The position numbers and the translations under genes were made by a program. DNA of 64,000 nt from Gemmatimonadaceae bacterium (GTDB lineage Bacteria; Gemmatimonadota; Gemmatimonadetes; Gemmatimonadales; Gemmatimonadaceae): contig JBBEBQ010000018.1 of assembly GCA_040882285.1 (NCBI GenBank), positions 124,001-188,000 on the forward strand, in the 5' to 3' direction. Each line of letters opens with the position of its first letter. Within the stretch, counting starts at the first letter, position 1. The notes beneath the pieces are model-generated. The model was not told the DNA's origin and did not search any database. It worked only from the letters and a program-made list of their open reading frames with translations. Below are positions 24,565-34,018 of this stretch, in pieces.

Positions 24565-25602
24565 ATGCGCTGGCCATTCATCAAGCCCGGTTCGCTTTTC
24601 CCCGCCAACGCGATCGCGGTCGATCTCGGCACGGCAAACACGCTGATCTACGTGAAAGGTCAGGGCATCGTGCTCAACGAGCCCTCGGTCGTCGCGCTGG
24701 ATCGCGAGACCAAGAAGATCAAGGGCGTCGGACTCGAAGCGAAGCGCATGCTCGGCCGCACGCCCGAAGGCATCATCGCAGTGCGCCCGATGAAGGACGG
24801 CGTCATCGCCGACTTCGACGTGACCGAGAAGATGCTGCGCTACTTCCTCACGCTCATCATCGAGAACCACGTCTTCAAGGTGAAGCCGCGCGTGATCGTG
24901 TGCGTGCCGTCGGGAATCACCGAAGTGGAGAAGCGCGCAGTGCGCGACTCCGCGCTCGGCGCCGGCGCGAAGGAAGTGTTCATGGTCGCCGAGCCGATGG
25001 CCGCGGCGATCGGCGTCGGACTTCCGGTCGACACGCCGACCGGCAACATGGTGATCGACATCGGCGGCGGGACGACCGAGATCGCCGTCATCGCGCTCTC
25101 CGGAATCGTGAGCGACACGTCGATCCGAACCGGCGGCGACGAGATGGACATGGCGATCGTGCAGTTCATGCGGAAGAACTACAATCTCCTGATCGGTGAT
25201 TCCACGGCCGAGCAGGTGAAGATCCAGATCGGCTCGGCCGCGCCGGTCGGCGACGAGCGCGAGATGGACGTGAAGGGCCGCGATCTGGTGTCCGGCATTC
25301 CGAAGACGGTCCGCGTCACGTCCGCCGAGATCCGCGAGGCGGTGCAGGAGCCGATTCAGCAGATCGTGGAGGCGGTGCGGCGCGCGCTCGAGATCACGCC
25401 GCCCGAGCTCGCGGCCGACATCGTGGATCGCGGCATCGTGATGACCGGTGGCGGCGCGCTGATCAAGGGACTCGACATCCTGCTGAGCCAGGAGACGAAC
25501 CTGCCCATACACGTGGACGAGGATCCGCTGACGTGCGTCGTTCGCGGCACGGGGCGCATCCTCGAAGACGAAGACAAGTACTGGTCGGTTCTGGACACCT
25601 GA
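24565..25602 (+). CDS. mreB: Rod-shape protein MreB
   Basis: 345 residues. The actin-fold phosphate loops [17 protein letters not shown] (N-terminus) and [18 protein letters not shown] (~residue 165), and the adenosine motif [12 protein letters not shown] near residue 292, identify MreB. It polymerises beneath the inner membrane and directs lateral wall synthesis. The N-terminal MRWPFIKPG is the short hydrophobic/amphipathic lead typical of membrane-binding MreB. AAGGA lies just upstream of the ATG. It is first of the mreBCD-PBP2-rodA operon. Confidence 0.97.
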   Translation: MRWPFIKPGSLFPANAIAVDLGTANTLIYVKGQGIVLNEPSVVALDRETKKIKGVGLEAKRMLGRTPEGIIAVRPMKDGVIADFDVTEKMLRYFLTLIIENHVFKVKPRVIVCVPSGITEVEKRAVRDSALGAGAKEVFMVAEPMAAAIGVGLPVDTPTGNMVIDIGGGTTEIAVIALSGIVSDTSIRTGGDEMDMAIVQFMRKNYNLLIGDSTAEQVKIQIGSAAPVGDEREMDVKGRDLVSGIPKTVRVTSAEIREAVQEPIQQIVEAVRRALEITPPELAADIVDRGIVMTGGGALIKGLDILLSQETNLPIHVDEDPLTCVVRGTGRILEDEDKYWSVLDT

Positions 25603-25610
25603 GGACGTAA

Positions 25611-26798
25611 ATGGCGGTATCGCGACCGATCCGTGGGAGCTCGCGTCTCGACCAGATAATCGTCGGTACGTGCGTCCTCCTCTCACTGCTGGCGCTGGTG
25701 CTGCCGGCCACCGTACGGGAGCCGGTTGCGTCGGCGCTGCGGCAGGGTATTCTCGCCCCGCTGATAATGCTGCAGGAGCGGGCCGAGCTGAGCCGCCGCG
25801 CGTTCATGCTGCACGAGGAGCGCATCGAGGCGCGCGACAGCGTCACGATCAAGGCGCTGAGCGTCGCGGCCCTGCAATCCGAGAACGAGCGGCTGCGCCA
25901 GATCATCGGTCTCGGCGCCCGCGTTAAGTGGGGATTCGTCCCGGCGGAGGCGCTGCACGGGCGCGGCGTCCGCGACGCGTACAGCGTGGTCCTGAGCGCG
26001 GGCTCGAACGCGGGCGTGCGCCGCCTCAGTCCGGTGGTCGCGCCCGAAGGGCTCGTCGGCACGGTCGAGCGCGTGGATCCCACGATGAGCCATGCGATCC
26101 TGTGGACGCACCCCGACTTCCGCGTGAGCGCGATGTCCGAGGACGGGACCACGTTCGGCATCGTCCAGGCGCACCTCGGCGCGGGCCCCAACCGGTTCCT
26201 GATGGAGATGCGCGGAGTCTCGTTCCGCACCGAGCTGAAGCCGGGGATGCTGATCGTGAGCGCCGGGCTGGGCGGCACTTACCCGCGCGGGATTCCCATC
26301 GGCACCGTGATGTCCGAGCTGAGGACACCGGAGTCGTGGGCGAGAACGTACATCGTGCGGCCGGCGGTGTCGCCCAGCGACGTGAACTCGGTGATGATTC
26401 TCCGCCCGGACCGCGTGGCGGAGGGTGTCGAGGGAGTCTGGCAGCAGGGCGGTCCCATGGAAGCGGCGCTGCGCGCGATCCTGGCCGCGGGAGATTCGAT
26501 CGCGAGGGCGGCTGCCATGCAGGAAGCCGCGGCGAGACGCGCCGCTATCGCCGCGATGCGCACCGATTCGCTGCGAGCGGCGGGAGTGGCGGGGCCACCG
26601 CCCGCCCAGACGCAGCCGCAGCCGCAGACGACGCGGCCGCCAGTCACTCAGCCGCAGCCCACGCAGCCGGTAACCCCGACTCCCGTGGAGCCGCAGCAGC
26701 CACCGCCGCAGCGCGACAGCGTCGTCCGGCTCGGTCCGCCGGTCACCGGACGGCGCGATACGACGCCGGCGCCGGTGCCGCGCCAGCCCGGGCGCTGA
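25611..26798 (+). CDS. mreC: Rod-shape protein MreC with Pro/Gln-rich tail
   Basis: 395 residues. One N-terminal membrane helix (IIVGTCVLLSLLALVLPATV), a coiled-coil region (~residues 60-105, ERIEARDSVTIKALSVAALQ), then the paired beta-barrel periplasmic domain with GSNAGVRRLSPVVAPEGLVG. The final ~110 residues are a low-complexity Ala region and then a Pro/Gln/Thr-rich tail (QPQPTQPVTPTPVEPQQPPP) not found in E. coli MreC (367 residues), possibly reaching through the wall. MreC organises the elongasome with PBP2. The stop overlaps mreD by one base. Confidence 0.93.
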   Translation: MAVSRPIRGSSRLDQIIVGTCVLLSLLALVLPATVREPVASALRQGILAPLIMLQERAELSRRAFMLHEERIEARDSVTIKALSVAALQSENERLRQIIGLGARVKWGFVPAEALHGRGVRDAYSVVLSAGSNAGVRRLSPVVAPEGLVGTVERVDPTMSHAILWTHPDFRVSAMSEDGTTFGIVQAHLGAGPNRFLMEMRGVSFRTELKPGMLIVSAGLGGTYPRGIPIGTVMSELRTPESWARTYIVRPAVSPSDVNSVMILRPDRVAEGVEGVWQQGGPMEAALRAILAAGDSIARAAAMQEAAARRAAIAAMRTDSLRAAGVAGPPPAQTQPQPQTTRPPVTQPQPTQPVTPTPVEPQQPPPQRDSVVRLGPPVTGRRDTTPAPVPRQPGR

Positions 26799-27292
26799 TG
26801 GGCGTGCGCTTCGTTCCGCTCCTCCGCGGACTCGCGAGCTTCGCGCTGCTGGTGGTGCTGCACTACACCCTGCGGCCGCTCCTCGGCTGGCGCGCACCGA
26901 TGGATTTTCTGCTCATCGCGCTGCTGCTGGTGGCGGTGCGCGTGCGTCCGGGAATGGCCGCCGTGATCGGCTTCGCCATCGGCTTCGTCTCGGATTCGCT
27001 CACGCCGGCGGCATTGGGAGCCGGCGCGGTCGCGATGACGCTGGTGGGGTACGGGGCGAGCTGGCTCAAGGCGGTGTTCTTCGCCGACAACATCGCGCTG
27101 AACGCGTTCTTCTTCTTTCTCGGCAAGTGGGCGTTCGACGTCATGTACTTCCTGGCTGAGCGCCGCGTGGGCGGAATCGAGCTGGTCCAGCAATTGATAC
27201 TCTGGTCGCCGCTCTCGGCCGCGGTCACCGCGCTGGCCGGAGTCGTGCTGCTGGTTGTGATGCGTCCCCTAGTCGAGCCGTCCACCGCATGA
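26798..27292 (+). CDS. mreD: Rod-shape protein MreD
   Basis: 164 residues, nearly all in five or so hydrophobic helices (FALLVVLHYTLRPLLGW, MDFLLIALLLVAVRV, AVIGFAIGFVSDSL). The position between mreC and the PBP2 gene and the FAIGFVSDSLTP-type motif support MreD, the membrane component of the elongasome. Start ATG at 26798 shares one base with the mreC stop (TGATG). The end overlaps the PBP2 ATG. Sequence conservation in this family is low, so context carries much of the call. Confidence 0.88.
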   Translation: MGVRFVPLLRGLASFALLVVLHYTLRPLLGWRAPMDFLLIALLLVAVRVRPGMAAVIGFAIGFVSDSLTPAALGAGAVAMTLVGYGASWLKAVFFADNIALNAFFFFLGKWAFDVMYFLAERRVGGIELVQQLILWSPLSAAVTALAGVVLLVVMRPLVEPSTA

Positions 27293-29139
27293 GCTTCCAT
27301 CCGAACGACATCGCGCGCCGCGCCCGGATCGGCACCATTCTCATAGTGGTGCTGATGACCGTGCTCCTCAGCGGCTTCTTCAACACGCAGGTGCTGCAGC
27401 ACGAGCGGTACGCGCTGCAGTCCGAGGAGAACCGGCTGCGCGAGGTCCCGCTCCCCGCGCCGCGCGGGATCATCTACGATCGCAAGAACAATGTGATCGC
27501 GGAGAACCTGCCGGCCTACACGGTCTCTCTGCTCAGCGCCACCGAGTCCGCGCTCAAGGCCGAGCTCGCGCGGCTCGGGACTGTAATCCAGCTCACGCCG
27601 GGGGACACCGCTGGCGCGCTCAAGCGGTTCCGCCGCGAGCCGAACCGGCCGACGGTGATCTTTCCGGACGCGGCCATCGACGTCGTCGCCGTGCTGGAAG
27701 AGCACCGCATCGACTTCCCCAGCCTCATCATCCAGTCGGTGCCCAAGCGGTACTACCCGGACGGCGAGGTCGTGTCGGCGTTCGTGGGGTACACCAGCGA
27801 GATCAGCGAGAGCGAGCTGAACAGCGAGCGGTTCCGCAGCTACAAGATGGGGCAGCAGGTGGGGAAGGGCGGGCTCGAGCGGCAGTACGAGGAGATCCTG
27901 CACGGCACGGAAGGGATGCGGTTCGTCGAGGTGGACGCGCGCGGCCGCGTGGTGAACGAGGCCGGGGTGGCCCGGCCGGATCTCGTTCCGCGTCCGGCGC
28001 CGCCGATGTACACGAACATCGACATGGACCTGCAGCGGTACATCTCGAGCGTGTTCAGCGATACGCTGATGGGCGGCGTGATCGCGCTCGATCCGAAGAC
28101 TGGGGGCGTGCTCGCGATTCACAGCGGTCCCGGGTACGATCCCAACAGGTTTACCGGCGGGATTCCGCAGGAATACTGGACCGAACTCAACACGAACCCG
28201 AAGAAGCCGCTGTACAACAAGGCGACGCAGGGCACGTATCCGCCCGGCTCCTCGTGGAAGCTGGTGGACGCCGTCATCGCGCTCGAGAACGGAATCGCGG
28301 ATTTCACGACCAGAATGCCGCAGGCGTGCAACGGCGGCTTCGCCTACGGCAACGCCTACTTCCGCTGCTGGGACCCGCGCGGCCACGGCTCGCTCGATCT
28401 GAGCGGCGCGATCGAGAAATCCTGCAACGTGTACTTCTACCAGCTCGGCCTGCGCATCGGCCTGTCGCGCATGATCGCGGGCGGGATCAAGCTGGGGATG
28501 AACGAGCGATCGGGGCTCGATCTGCCCAACGAGAAGGCGCCGCGCTTCCCGTACGGGCTCGACTACTTCAACAAGCGGTACGGCCCGCGCGGCTGGACGC
28601 CGGGCTCGACGGTCATCAACATGGCGATCGGCCAGGGCGAGAACTCGCAGACTCTCGCGAGCATGGCCCGGTTCTATTCGGCGATCGCGTCGGACGGCAC
28701 GGCCGCTCCGCCGAGCATCGCGCGCGTGACGCCGAAGCGCGAGCGGGTGTTTTCGCTCACACCGGAACAGATCCAGAAGCTCCGCGAAGCGCTGGGGAGA
28801 GTCGTCTCGCCGACGGGAACCGCAGGCGGCTCAGCGGTGCCGGGGCTGTTCCTCGGCGGCAAGACCGGAACGGCGCAGAGCGGCAAGACGACTCCGGATC
28901 ACGCGTGGTTCATCGGCATGGCCCCGGTGCACGATCCCAAGATCGTCGTTGCGGTCATGATCGAGTTCGGCGGGCACGGCTGGCAGGCGGCGCGCGTGGG
29001 CTCGCGCGTGGCGGCCAAGTACCTCAACATCCCCCATCCGGCCGATCGCGCGCCGATGGGACCGGCGATAGGCGACGCGAATGATGGCAGCGTCCCCGCC
29101 ACTCCGGTGCCGCTAGCGGGAATCACAGCGACTCCCTGA
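27289..29139 (+). CDS. mrdA: Penicillin-binding protein 2 (transpeptidase)
   Basis: 616 residues. Single N-terminal membrane anchor (IGTILIVVLMTVLLSGFF), pedestal domain with PAPRGIIYDRKNNVIAENLP, then the transpeptidase domain. The three active-site motifs are SSWK (~residue 320, nucleophilic Ser), SCN (~377) and KTG in GGKTGTAQ (~524). It cross-links lateral peptidoglycan in the periplasm with RodA, the next gene. ATG overlaps the mreD stop by four bases. Confidence 0.96.
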   Translation: MSFHPNDIARRARIGTILIVVLMTVLLSGFFNTQVLQHERYALQSEENRLREVPLPAPRGIIYDRKNNVIAENLPAYTVSLLSATESALKAELARLGTVIQLTPGDTAGALKRFRREPNRPTVIFPDAAIDVVAVLEEHRIDFPSLIIQSVPKRYYPDGEVVSAFVGYTSEISESELNSERFRSYKMGQQVGKGGLERQYEEILHGTEGMRFVEVDARGRVVNEAGVARPDLVPRPAPPMYTNIDMDLQRYISSVFSDTLMGGVIALDPKTGGVLAIHSGPGYDPNRFTGGIPQEYWTELNTNPKKPLYNKATQGTYPPGSSWKLVDAVIALENGIADFTTRMPQACNGGFAYGNAYFRCWDPRGHGSLDLSGAIEKSCNVYFYQLGLRIGLSRMIAGGIKLGMNERSGLDLPNEKAPRFPYGLDYFNKRYGPRGWTPGSTVINMAIGQGENSQTLASMARFYSAIASDGTAAPPSIARVTPKRERVFSLTPEQIQKLREALGRVVSPTGTAGGSAVPGLFLGGKTGTAQSGKTTPDHAWFIGMAPVHDPKIVVAVMIEFGGHGWQAARVGSRVAAKYLNIPHPADRAPMGPAIGDANDGSVPATPVPLAGITATP

Positions 29140-30386
29140 TGGCCCGGCGGATTGTAGCGGACTATCCGCTCGTCCTCACAGCGCTCGCACTATCGCTGCT
29201 GGGAAGCGCGATGGTGTATTCGGCGGGGCGCACCGACGTCCCCACTTACGTCGCCGGTCTGTACAAGCCGCAGATCGTGTGGGTGATTCTGGGGCTGTTG
29301 ACGGCGTACGGCATCACCCGGACGTCAGTGCGGCTGATCCAGTGGCTGACTGTGCCGGCGTACGCGCTGAGTCTGTTCCTGCTCGCATTGACGCTCGTTA
29401 TCGGCACGGGCGCGGGCACGGCGGCGGGCACCAAGAGCTGGCTCGCCATCGGCGGCGTGCGGATCGGACAGCCGGCGGAGCTCGCGAAAATCACGGTGGT
29501 GCTGATGCTCGCGCAGGTGCTCGCGGCGCGGCGCGAGTCGCCCAGCTCCCTGCTCGATCTCTGGAAGCCGGCGATCATCGTTGCGGTGCCGTGGCTCATG
29601 ATCATGGCGCAGCCCGATCTCGGCAGCGGCATCGCCTTCATCGGAATCTTCTTCGCGATGCTGTACTGGTCCGGCGTCGCGTGGCCGCTGCTGCTGCTGC
29701 TCGCCAGCCCCGCGATCAGTCTCGTCCTCTCCTTCAGCACCGGGCTGTGGGGCGCGTGGTTCCTGGTGCTGCTCGCCCTCGTGCTGTACTACCGGCCGTT
29801 TCTCGTCGAGGGGATAGTGCTGATGCTGGCGAACGTCGCCACCGGCGTCGTCGCCCCGGTCCTGTGGGAGAAGCTCAAGCCGTACCAGCAGAACCGGCTG
29901 CGCGTGTTCATCGATCCCTCGTTCGACCCGCGGGCGTCGGGCTACCAGGTGATTCAGTCGAAGATCTCGATCGGCTCCGGCGGCTTCTTCGGCAAGGGAT
30001 TCACGGAGGGCACCCAGAAACGGCTCGCATTCCTCCCGGCGCAGCACACGGACTTCATCTTCGCCGTGCTGGGGGAGGAGCTGGGCTTCATCGGGGTGAT
30101 GTTCACGCTCACGCTGCTGACGGTGCTGCTGTTGCGCGCCACCAAGATTGCGGCCCGGGCGAACGACGCCTTCGGCGGACTGGTGGCATTCGGGCTCATG
30201 GCGAGCTGGATGGTCCACATCATCGTGAACGTGGGCATGACCCTCAACCTGATGCCCATCACCGGCATCCCGTTGCCTTTCTTCAGCTACGGCGGGTCGT
30301 TCATGCTGGCGACCTGGCTGGCGGTGGGGATCCTGCTCCGCATCTCGGGCGAAGGGCGCGGGCGGGGCGGGGCGAGGGTAAATTAA
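29139..30386 (+). CDS. rodA: Peptidoglycan glycosyltransferase RodA
   Basis: 415 residues, ten or so membrane helices. SEDS-family motifs: GSAMVYSAGRTDVPTY near the start, KSWLAIGGVRIGQPAELAKI (~residue 105), QPDLGSGIAFIGIFFAML (~residue 160) containing the conserved Asp region, and the C-terminal PITGIPLPFFSYGGSFML. It polymerises lipid II with PBP2. The start shares one base with the PBP2 stop. It ends the shape operon and is followed by a facing heptad-repeat pair. Confidence 0.96.
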   Translation: MARRIVADYPLVLTALALSLLGSAMVYSAGRTDVPTYVAGLYKPQIVWVILGLLTAYGITRTSVRLIQWLTVPAYALSLFLLALTLVIGTGAGTAAGTKSWLAIGGVRIGQPAELAKITVVLMLAQVLAARRESPSSLLDLWKPAIIVAVPWLMIMAQPDLGSGIAFIGIFFAMLYWSGVAWPLLLLLASPAISLVLSFSTGLWGAWFLVLLALVLYYRPFLVEGIVLMLANVATGVVAPVLWEKLKPYQQNRLRVFIDPSFDPRASGYQVIQSKISIGSGGFFGKGFTEGTQKRLAFLPAQHTDFIFAVLGEELGFIGVMFTLTLLTVLLLRATKIAARANDAFGGLVAFGLMASWMVHIIVNVGMTLNLMPITGIPLPFFSYGGSFMLATWLAVGILLRISGEGRGRGGARVN

Positions 30387-30392
30387 CTGCTG

Positions 30393-30496
30393 GTGACTCG
30401 TGACTCGTGACTAGTGACTAGTAACTGCCCTGCCTTCCGCCTTCTCCCGTTCTCTTCCGCTCTTACACCAGTCACTAGTCACAAGTCACTAGTCAC
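30393..30496 (+). repeat. Facing heptad arrays (rodA-accD)
   Basis: Left array 30393-30427 (GTGACTC GTGACTC GTGACTA GTGACTA GTAACTG) and right array 30469-30496 (CAGTCAC TAGTCAC AAGTCAC TAGTCAC) are inverted copies around a ~41-base pyrimidine-rich loop. A hairpin of about 28 bp with a few mismatches is possible. The gap continues to 30562 with nothing else recognisable. Confidence 0.85.
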
Positions 30497-30562
30497 CGAT
30501 CCGTAAGTCCGCCTCCTTCCAGAACTTAAGTCAATGCCCTTAAAGCTGTACGTGAGCGAGTA

Positions 30563-31426
30563 GTGGCGTGGTTCCGGAAGGAGAGAAAGCCCCGCCAGCC
30601 CAGGCGAGAGCGGCTCGAGATACCGGCCGACACGTGGGAGAAATGTGAGGCGTGCGGCCACACCGACCTGCGCGAGAAGTTCGAGCGCAACCTCAACGTC
30701 TGTCCCAACTGCGACTTCCACCGGCGGATCCGCGCGGGAGACTACCTGGCGATCCTGCTCGACGAAGACACCGCCGAGGAGACCGAGGTCGACCTCAAGT
30801 CCACCGATCCTCTCAGCTTTCCCGAGTACACCGCGCGACTCGCGAAGGCGACGGCGAAGGCCGGCGACGGCGACGCCATTCTCACCGCGACCGGACAGCT
30901 CGGCGGGATGCCGATCGGGGTCGGCGCGATGGACTTCGCGTTCATGGGCGGCTCGATGGGCTCCGTGGTCGGCGAGAAGATCGCGCGGCTCGGGCAGAAG
31001 TCGCTGGAGCGCAAGTTTCCCCTGGTGATCGTGTCGGCGTCGGGCGGGGCGCGCATGCAGGAAGGCGTGCTCTCGCTCATGCAGATGGCCAAGGCCGCGG
31101 CGATCCTGTCGCAGCTCGCGGAGCGGCGCATCCCCTACGTGTCGATCCTCACCAATCCCACGACGGGCGGAGTGAGCGCCAGCTACGCGATGCTCGGGGA
31201 CGCGATCCTGGCGGAGCCAGGCGCGGTGATCGGATTCGCCGGGCCGCGCGTGATCAAGCAGACGATCGGGCAGGACCTGCCCGAGGGATTCCAGACCGCG
31301 GAGTTCCTGCTGGAGCACGGGATGGTGGACGCGGTGGTGCATCGCCGCGATCTCAAGCAGACGGTCGGCACGCTTCTCCGGCACATGAGCGGCAAGCCCG
31401 CCGCGAGCGGATGGACTGAGAGCTGA
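30563..31426 (+). CDS. accD: Acetyl-CoA carboxylase carboxyltransferase beta subunit
   Basis: 287 residues, GTG start at 30563. The N-terminal zinc ribbon CEACGHTDLRE...CPNC (residues ~28-53) is the mark of AccD. The crotonase-fold part has GGSMGSVVGEKIARL, SASGGARMQEGVLSLMQMAK and TNPTTGGVSASYAMLGD. It makes malonyl-CoA with AccA (not in this window) and a biotin carrier/carboxylase. Its TGA overlaps the likely CTG start of folC. The accD-folC order is common. Confidence 0.96.
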   Translation: MAWFRKERKPRQPRRERLEIPADTWEKCEACGHTDLREKFERNLNVCPNCDFHRRIRAGDYLAILLDEDTAEETEVDLKSTDPLSFPEYTARLAKATAKAGDGDAILTATGQLGGMPIGVGAMDFAFMGGSMGSVVGEKIARLGQKSLERKFPLVIVSASGGARMQEGVLSLMQMAKAAAILSQLAERRIPYVSILTNPTTGGVSASYAMLGDAILAEPGAVIGFAGPRVIKQTIGQDLPEGFQTAEFLLEHGMVDAVVHRRDLKQTVGTLLRHMSGKPAASGWTES

Positions 31427-32715
31427 CAGTCGCCGCTTCCCGGGAGTACCGGGCCGCGCTCGACTACCTGTTCGCGCGCACCACCGGCGACACGAAGCTC
31501 GGGCTCGAGCGCACGACCGAGCTCCTGCGCCTGCTCGGCGATCCGCACCGCCGATTCAAGTCGTTTCACGTCGCCGGAACCAACGGCAAGGGAAGCGTCG
31601 TGGCCTCGGTCGAGGCGCTCCTGCGGTCGCGCGAGGTGAAGGTGGCGACGTACACGTCGCCGCACCTCGTGGACTTCCGCGAGCGCATTCGCCTGGGCGG
31701 ACGGCTCATCGCCGAAGACGAAGTCGTCGCCTTCATCGAGCGCTGGACTCCCGACGCCGAGCGGATCGGGGCGACCTTCTTCGAGGTGACCACCGCGCTC
31801 GCGTTCGACTGGTTCGCCCGGCAGGACGTGGACGTGGCCGTGATCGAGACGGGATTGGGTGGACGGCTCGACGCAACGAACGTCATCACGCCGCTCGTGG
31901 CGTGCGTCACGTCCGTCAGCCTGGATCACACCGACATGCTCGGGGAGACGATCGTGCAGATCGCGATGGAGAAGTCCGGGATCTTCAAGCGCGGCGTGCC
32001 CGCGGTCGTGGGCGAGCGCAAGGCGGGCGTCGCGCGGGAGTTGGCGAACCTCGCCGCGGCGATGGGGGCGGCGCCTGTCGTCGTGGCGGCGAAGGAGTAC
32101 GACACGAGTGACGTGAGCGTCGGCCCCTTCGGAACCGACTTCACCATCGAGCGGGGAGGACGGTTCTTCACGGTGCGGACACCCCTGATCGGCGAGCATC
32201 AGGCGTGGAACACCGCCACCGCGATCGCGATGGTGCGGGCCGCGGGCGCCGCATACTCCGTCCCGCTGGACCGGTGCGCGGATGCGCTGCGCGACGTCGT
32301 TCTGCCGGGCCGGCTCGACAGACGCGGAAAGTTCGTCTTCGACGTCGCGCACAACCCTGCCGGCGTCACCGTGCTCGTGTCGGCGCTGGCGAGGATGGGG
32401 ATCGAGCGACCCCTGGCGGCGGTGGTCGGCGTTCTCTCAGACAAGGACTGGCGCGGGATGATCGACCGGCTCGCGCCGGTGGTTGACGAGCTCATTCTCA
32501 CCACGCCTCCCACGGCGCCGGCGAACCGGCGCTGGGATCCAGCCGCGGCCGCGGACTATGCGAGCGCCCTCGGCGCGAGCGCGTCAGCCGTGCCCGATTT
32601 GGCCGAGGCGCTCGCGCTGGCCGGCGATCGCGGCAGCACGGTACTGGTCACCGGTTCGTTTCATACCGTCGGAGACGCGATGTCGTGCTTGCAGCTGTCT
32701 CCAATGGCCGCGTAG
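31423..32715 (+). CDS. folC: Folylpolyglutamate/dihydrofolate synthase, apparent CTG start
   Basis: 430 residues if started at CTG 31423. The first ATG/GTG/TTG in frame is the GTG at 31600, which would cut off the start of the domain including the P-loop HVAGTNGKGSV (residues ~50-60). An in-frame stop at 31417-31419 leaves no upstream alternative except CTG. The CTG forms a CTGA overlap with accD, copying the ATGA/GTGA couplings elsewhere in the window. Other motifs: YTSPHLVDFRERI, VIETGLGGRLDATNV and the C-terminal VFDVAHNPAGVTVL. The enzyme adds glutamate to folates (and probably to dihydropteroate). Confidence 0.9.
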   Translation: MTVAASREYRAALDYLFARTTGDTKLGLERTTELLRLLGDPHRRFKSFHVAGTNGKGSVVASVEALLRSREVKVATYTSPHLVDFRERIRLGGRLIAEDEVVAFIERWTPDAERIGATFFEVTTALAFDWFARQDVDVAVIETGLGGRLDATNVITPLVACVTSVSLDHTDMLGETIVQIAMEKSGIFKRGVPAVVGERKAGVARELANLAAAMGAAPVVVAAKEYDTSDVSVGPFGTDFTIERGGRFFTVRTPLIGEHQAWNTATAIAMVRAAGAAYSVPLDRCADALRDVVLPGRLDRRGKFVFDVAHNPAGVTVLVSALARMGIERPLAAVVGVLSDKDWRGMIDRLAPVVDELILTTPPTAPANRRWDPAAAADYASALGASASAVPDLAEALALAGDRGSTVLVTGSFHTVGDAMSCLQLSPMAA

Positions 32716-32724
32716 CTTTCACCA

Positions 32725-34014
32725 ATGTCACGGTCGGCGCTGCCAGGGTTTCGGGATTTCTATCCGCAGGAGCTCGCCGAGCGCGCCTACGTAATGAATG
32801 CGTGGCGCGAGGTCGCGCGGCGGTACGGCTTCGTGGAGTACGACGGCCCGCCGCTCGAGCCGCTGGAGCTGTACACCGCCAAGAGCGGCGAGGAGATCGT
32901 CGGTCAGCTGTACGTCTTCGAGGACAAGGGCGGCCGGAAGGTGGCGCTCCGCCCCGAGATGACGCCGACTTTCGCGCGGATGGTCGGCGCGAAGCTGAAC
33001 TCGCTGCGCAAGCCGGTGCGCTGGTTCTCCATGCCGCAGCTGTTCCGCTACGAGCGGCAGCAGAAGGGGCGGCTGCGGGAGCATTTCCAGCTCAACGTGG
33101 ACATCGTCGGCGAGTCCGACGTCGCGGCCGATGCCGAGCTGCTCGCGCTGGCGATCGACGTGATGCGCGAGCTGGGACTGACCGCGAGCGACGTCCGCGC
33201 GCGCGTGTCGGACCGGCGTCTGATCGGTGCCCTTCTCGCGCACTTCGACATCGCGGACGAGCAGCAGCCGCTCGTGTACGCGGTGCTCGACAAGCTCGAC
33301 CGGGAGCCGCGCTCCGCGCTGGAGCGGCGCCTGACCGACGGCGGCCTCGCGCCGCACACCGTCGGCTCGCTGTTCGAGGCGGTCGGGGCAAAGGACCTCG
33401 ACGAGCTCCGCGTCCGGTTGGGCGGGGTGCGCGCGTTGGACGAGCACTTCGACAACTTGCGGCGGTACTTCGAGCTGCTCGGCTCGCTCGGCGTCGCCGA
33501 GTGGGTCCAGCTCGACCTCTCGGTGGTTCGCGGCCTCGCGTACTACACGGGGATAGTCTTCGAGCTGTTCGACACGGCGGGCGAGTTCCGCGCGATCTGC
33601 GGCGGCGGACGGTACGACGATCTGCTCGCGACGCTTGGCGGGACGGCGGCACCGGCGCTCGGATTCGGCATGGGCGACGTGGTGCTGAGCGAGCTGCTCC
33701 GGTCCCGCAAGCTGATGCCCGCGCTCGAGCCGGCCATCGACTACTGGGTCGCGTCCGACGACGAGGCGCTTCTCCCGGACGTGATGTCCGTGGCGGGGCG
33801 CCTGCGCAGGCACGGCCACAGCGTGGAGTATTCGCTCAAAGCCCAGCAGCTGGCGCGGCAGCTCAAGGCCGCGGCAAGCGCGGGGGCGGCCCAAGTGGTT
33901 ATTCTCCTGCGCGACCAGTGGAGCGGCGGCGCCGGCACGGCGACCCTGAAAAACCTGGCCGATGGCAGCGAGCGCGTCGTCCACGGCGACGAGCTCTTCA
34001 ACATCCCGGTGTAA
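32725..34014 (+). CDS. hisS: Histidyl-tRNA synthetase
   Basis: 429 residues. Class II motif 2 is FRYERQQKGRLREHFQLNVD, and the histidine-specific motif reads VVRGLAYYTGIVFE, with Ala where many HisRS have Asp (RGLDYY). Motif 3 is ALGFGMGDVVLSELL. A C-terminal anticodon-binding domain (VIYWVASDDEALL-like, residues ~340-429) completes it. Start MSRSALPGFRDFYPQE, nine bases after folC. It charges tRNA-His in the cytosol. No paralogous HisZ context is visible. Confidence 0.95.
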   Translation: MSRSALPGFRDFYPQELAERAYVMNAWREVARRYGFVEYDGPPLEPLELYTAKSGEEIVGQLYVFEDKGGRKVALRPEMTPTFARMVGAKLNSLRKPVRWFSMPQLFRYERQQKGRLREHFQLNVDIVGESDVAADAELLALAIDVMRELGLTASDVRARVSDRRLIGALLAHFDIADEQQPLVYAVLDKLDREPRSALERRLTDGGLAPHTVGSLFEAVGAKDLDELRVRLGGVRALDEHFDNLRRYFELLGSLGVAEWVQLDLSVVRGLAYYTGIVFELFDTAGEFRAICGGGRYDDLLATLGGTAAPALGFGMGDVVLSELLRSRKLMPALEPAIDYWVASDDEALLPDVMSVAGRLRRHGHSVEYSLKAQQLARQLKAAASAGAAQVVILLRDQWSGGAGTATLKNLADGSERVVHGDELFNIPV

Positions 34015-34018
34015 GACA

